7,443 bases of DNA from Nitrososphaerales archaeon TH526. Its GTDB lineage: Archaea > Thermoproteota > Nitrososphaeria > Nitrososphaerales > Nitrososphaeraceae. The notes below the pieces were generated by a model. It saw nothing but the letters and a program-made list of their open reading frames with translations. It made no database searches and had not been told where the DNA came from. Below are positions 5,174-7,443 of the stretch, piece by piece (within the stretch, counting starts at the first letter, position 1; the number at the start of each line of letters is the position of its first letter). Where the stretch lies: positions 1 to 7,443 of the forward strand of contig JAATVR010000015.1 in assembly GCA_014523665.1 (NCBI GenBank), in the 5' to 3' direction. The translations under genes were made by a program, and so were the position numbers.

Positions 5174-6222
5174 CTAATCTTTCATCATCGACGTCGTAGC
5201 ACGGCTAAGCCGTTCAATTACTTCATGTGGAATCCGTGCTGAGAACTGATCCGTCTGAGGATTATATTCAACCGTAAGTGGAAGAATTTCAGAACCGAAT
5301 TCGATCTCGGTCTTTCCCTTTATGATGTTCATTTCATTAGATTTTGAATTTCTTAATTCTTTTAGCAATCGAATATACTTCTCTTTCCACATCAAACTTT
5401 CATTGGCTAACTCTTCAAATTGTGAACACTTTGCTTGTAGGTCTCTCACCTGTGTTTGTAATATTCTAGCTATATCCTCTCCTGTGCCTTGCTTTACTTG
5501 TCGTTCTATATTTGCCTCGATTTCTGTAGGGACTTCTGAATTAATTTCAAGTGCTTTATACAGGGGATTGGTGTTATCTAGATCGTTTTTGTCATTGAAG
5601 ACTGTGCTCTCGCCCGTAGATGATACTTCTATAGGAATCTTATTGTCATTTACCGTATTGTTCGCGATTTGACCAGTAGATTGTTCCTATCTTCCTTCTC
5701 ATTTAGATATTTTTCTGCAAGAATCTTTTCAATATATCTTGTGCTAATGTAATCTCCCAATTCACGAGCTAATATAGATCGAAGCAAAGTCTTGGGATAC
5801 CGATACTTTTCAAGAAGAGCAGCGAGTTTACGTTTTGTCTCATAGAACTCCTTATTTCCCTCATATTTCTTGAGTTCATCCCTCACTTTCTGAATGTATT
5901 CGGTTACAGTTTCAGGTAGAGGCTTCCTTTCCCTTGTGAATTGTTCCGGTTTCGATTCTTGTTCTTTTTCTCGATTACTCAGAGCATTGTTCTCCCGCAC
6001 AGTATTATTTGCCTTATTATTACCAATCAAGAACCTCTATTCGCCTCCAGACCATTGATTGTGATTATAATTGAGCTTCTGTTGAACAGCAAGTGCTAAG
6101 GTAGTTCGAGGATATTCTTGCCTTTCCAGCCTTATCCTAGTCTTATTATCTCCGGCTTTAGCAAGAGATACAGGTTCTAACTCTACCTCGGGCAAAAGCC
6201 GATGATTTGTTACCTTCCTCAT
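5174..6222 (-). pseudogene. Coiled-coil protein gene split by amber codon and frameshift; operon partner of ParB-methyltransferase
   Basis: ATG 6222 opens a 61-residue basic N-terminal part ending WSGGE, then TAG 6037-6039. The same frame continues to TAA 5650 with a helical domain (PETVTEYIQKVRDELKKY, then LLEKYRYPKTLLRSILAREL). A -1 frame opens at 5686 and runs to TAG 5174, carrying an acidic linker, a coiled coil (ILQTQVRDLQAKCSQFEEL to LLKELRN) and a C-terminal beta-hairpin/helix (TVEYNPQTDQFSARIP). One base added between 5653 and 5686 plus readthrough of one TAG gives a 349-residue protein. A TATA box 22 bases before ATG 6222 supports the start. Possible expressed pieces are TTG 6030 to 5650 and GTG 5449 to 5174. 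The family is unknown. Its position suggests a partner or DNA-binding accessory of the ParB-methyltransferase, such as a replication or partition factor. Confidence 0.6.
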
Positions 6223-6238
6223 CTAAATCTGCAACGCG

Positions 6239-6250
6239 AATAAATAGATA
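6239..6250 (-). promoter_or_regulatory. TATA box of the coiled-coil/ParB-methyltransferase operon
   Basis: TATCTATTTATT on the minus strand is centred about 22 bases before ATG 6222. A stop codon lies immediately upstream in frame, so this ATG is the first possible start. The arrangement fits leaderless transcription of the 6222-3782 operon. Confidence 0.5.
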
Positions 6251-6303
6251 GCCAGATCAAAACTAGTGGGAATGTGACATACTCAGTTTGTTCTCTCTCT
6301 TTT

Positions 6304-6636
6304 TTAGTTAGAGAATCTCATTAGAGAGCTAGTGCAAAACCCCAAATGAAAATTCTTGTTAGTAAGTTGAATCATTTTCCCGTTAAATCCTTTCATTGCG
6401 TCTTTCAACATACCTGTTGAGCATGTATGATCACCTTCTACAAAGAGAACTTTGTATGGATTGTTGATAAGAAGATTATCTGGAAACATTTTGAAAAATT
6501 CTGTTGACTCTTGTTGCTTATGGTTACTTATTCCTCTTGTTGGATCTGCTTGACCAGGCCAGACTACTGCAACACTCTCAGTATAACTTTCTTTGGATGT
6601 GTTCCGGTCTTGAGTCCCAAGCGTCGTCCAGGGTTC
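6304..6636 (-). pseudogene. Headless fragment of an unknown protein
   Basis: The frame is open for 110 codons, from just after TAA 6637-6639 to the stop at 6304. It has no start codon until Met50 (ATG 6489), which would leave 61 residues. The upstream part is clearly protein-like (ESVAVVWPGQADPTRGISN), which suggests that the true N-terminus was lost. The later part has a beta-strand/acidic turn KVLFVEGDHTCSTGML, a possible alpha/beta core edge, and NGKMIQLTNKNFHLGF. I cannot assign a family. A TATA-like element at 6670-6681 on the same strand lies upstream of the open frame, but no start codon follows at the right distance. It is either a truncated gene or a shortened product from Met50. Confidence 0.4.
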
Positions 6637-6727
6637 TTATTAACAGTTTATTTTTCGCTTGTAGACTCACTATATTATAAAAAAGCAGTACAATACACAA
6701 GAGTTTCAATATTTGCTTGTATTGTCA

Positions 6728-7045
6728 TTATGAATACTGTCCTATGGCACTAAAAATATTAGTAGTGAATTGATGTTTTAAAAAGTGGAGTGGGCCAAAA
6801 ATTTTCCAAGAGTCTTCATTGGTAGCATTGATAATTGGAGCATTCGTTATTTGGTCATCTGTTTCCAGCCAAGTTGTAACTATATTTTTCCCGTATGAGC
6901 TCAATCTAGTCCCTGTAGAATCTAGAGCTGTTGGATTACTTTGACTAACATTATCGCTCGACAGACTTTCTTGACCTGTCACAACAATAGTTTCAGTGAT
7001 GGTAATGGTATCACCCCTCCAACTATTAGGAAATATTTTGAACAC
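6728..7045 (-). CDS. Beta-rich hypothetical protein, possible fragment of a repeat-containing surface protein
   Basis: A 105-residue ORF from GTG 7045, open 10 codons further upstream without a better start. Residues 12-40 are Thr/Ser-rich with alternating strands (DTITITETIVVTG). Residues 41-86 run TALDSTGTRLSSYGKNIVTTW to SWKIFGP. The pattern of GxNIVxTW with a downstream FGP resembles one blade of the BNR/sialidase-like repeats in secreted proteins of soil ammonia-oxidising archaea. That resemblance is from memory and covers one repeat only. There is no signal peptide, so it would be an internal fragment of a longer exported protein or a chance likeness. A loose TATA-like AAGATTAATC lies about 28 bases upstream. 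The last 20 residues look unrelated. Confidence 0.35.
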   Translation of the reverse strand: MFKIFPNSWRGDTITITETIVVTGQESLSSDNVSQSNPTALDSTGTRLSSYGKNIVTTWLETDDQITNAPIINATNEDSWKIFGPLHFLKHQFTTNIFSAIGQYS

Positions 7046-7215
7046 GTTATATATGACGCCCTGGTCCGATTAATCTTCCTCGTAATCCCATTATGGCTTA
7101 TGGCTCAAGCAATGTATTTAGATAGAGATAAAGCCACACATGCAATTCTACTAATAAAAATGGGAAGCAGCTTTCTAAACCAAATATTCCTGAATAATCT
7201 AACTTGAGTAGTTGA

Positions 7216-7443
7216 TCATCGACCATTATAAGTGAGTATCATCCTTATGCCATCCGGATCCGTGACCATGATCTTATTTGAGCTTACTGTGTAAAAAGAT
7301 GATTTGGGAACCCTTGCTAAAAGGTCTTTGTAAAATTGTTCTTCAGAAAAATAAATGGTGAAATTCTCAAGTCCTGCTTCACCACCCTTGAGCGAGATAC
7401 CCGCACGACTTGACCAAGTATTGATTGCTAAACGATGGTGGTA
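7216..7443 (-). CDS. VOC-superfamily catechol-2,3-dioxygenase-like protein, C-terminal 75 residues (partial)
   Basis: The frame runs in from the right edge and stops at TGA 7216-7218. It opens with YHHRLAINTW, the strand carrying a metal-binding His in the second module of CatE-type glyoxalase/bleomycin-resistance/dioxygenase (VOC) proteins (usual form YHHHxGLNTW). Next come GEAGLENFTIYF, a helix (SEEQFYKDLLARV) and the closing VTDPDGIRMILT strand. The family uses Fe(II) or another divalent metal for extradiol ring cleavage or related reactions in the cytoplasm. The position where many VOC modules have the Glu ligand (DPxGxxIEL) is Ile here, so this module may be non-catalytic or coordinate metal differently. 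The N-terminal module lies outside the window. This is the most conventional gene present and probably marks normal chromosome. Confidence 0.85.
   Translation of the reverse strand, partial: YHHRLAINTWSSRAGISLKGGEAGLENFTIYFSEEQFYKDLLARVPKSSFYTVSSNKIMVTDPDGIRMILTYNGR

Noticed and set aside
5322..5672. Plus-strand open frame opposite the coiled-coil gene
   Set aside because: It is the antisense of a coiled-coil coding segment. The Ser/Phe/Leu-rich translation is the usual mirror of Lys/Glu-rich helices.
5653..5686. Programmed -1 frameshifting in the coiled-coil gene
   Set aside because: No X XXY YYZ slippery heptamer or clear downstream structure is seen in the 34-base window where the frames overlap.
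6511..6753. Plus-strand open frame with cysteines and hydrophobic stretches
   Set aside because: It is opposite a better coding-like minus frame (6304-6636), has no promoter, and has a random-looking composition.
6941..7207. Plus-strand open frame with a hydrophobic segment (VRLIFLVIPLWLMAQAM)
   Set aside because: It overlaps the minus ORF at 6728-7045 and has no promoter or recognisable domain. A real small membrane protein cannot be excluded, but the support is weak.
1..7443. CRISPR array, insertion sequence or tRNA-associated integration site
   Set aside because: I saw no regularly spaced direct repeats, transposase or integrase motifs, or tRNA cloverleaf on either strand.

Overview
The window looks like an accessory, partly decayed stretch of an AT-rich archaeal chromosome, probably an ammonia-oxidising Nitrososphaeria of the Nitrososphaera/Nitrosocosmicus type. 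Three things suggest this. Several starts have an archaeal TATA box about 22-28 bases upstream and no Shine-Dalgarno, as in leaderless transcripts. The small helix-turn-helix protein at 1872-2258 resembles a family I associate with those genomes. Reading frames are short, lysine-, asparagine- and isoleucine-rich, and spaced as in archaeal gene deserts. The lineage is inference, not proof.

Layout. 1-345 (minus): a 57-residue ORF, then the start of a membrane protein that opens like a response-regulator receiver domain and runs off the left edge. 440-2258: mostly small plus-strand ORFs (a Cys-rich protein, a charged 59-residue protein with an excellent promoter, a doubtful 52-residue ORF, and the HTH protein), plus a minus-strand ORF with a NUMOD3-like motif. 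2259-3490: no long intact gene. It holds a frameshifted zinc-ribbon-like gene, a 52-residue ORF, a TATA box followed by a hairpin, and what reads as a 247-codon gene broken by three internal stops and one frameshift. 3595-6222 (minus): the core module, a ParB-like nuclease/CTPase-fold domain fused to a DNA methyltransferase, preceded by a coiled-coil gene split by an amber codon and a frameshift, and followed by a coding-like frame without a start codon. 6304-7045 (minus): one headless fragment and one beta-rich hypothetical ORF. 7216-7443 (minus): the C-terminus of a ring-cleaving dioxygenase-like VOC protein, probably ordinary chromosome.

The only confident enzymes are the ParB-methyltransferase fusion and the VOC protein. 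The methyltransferase has no visible restriction partner. With its upstream coiled-coil partner it resembles cargo of an integrated plasmid or virus in which neighbouring genes have decayed. I see no tRNA, rRNA, CRISPR array, insertion sequence or integrase. Several disruptions are repaired by a single small edit, so recent decay, recoding and assembly error all remain possible.
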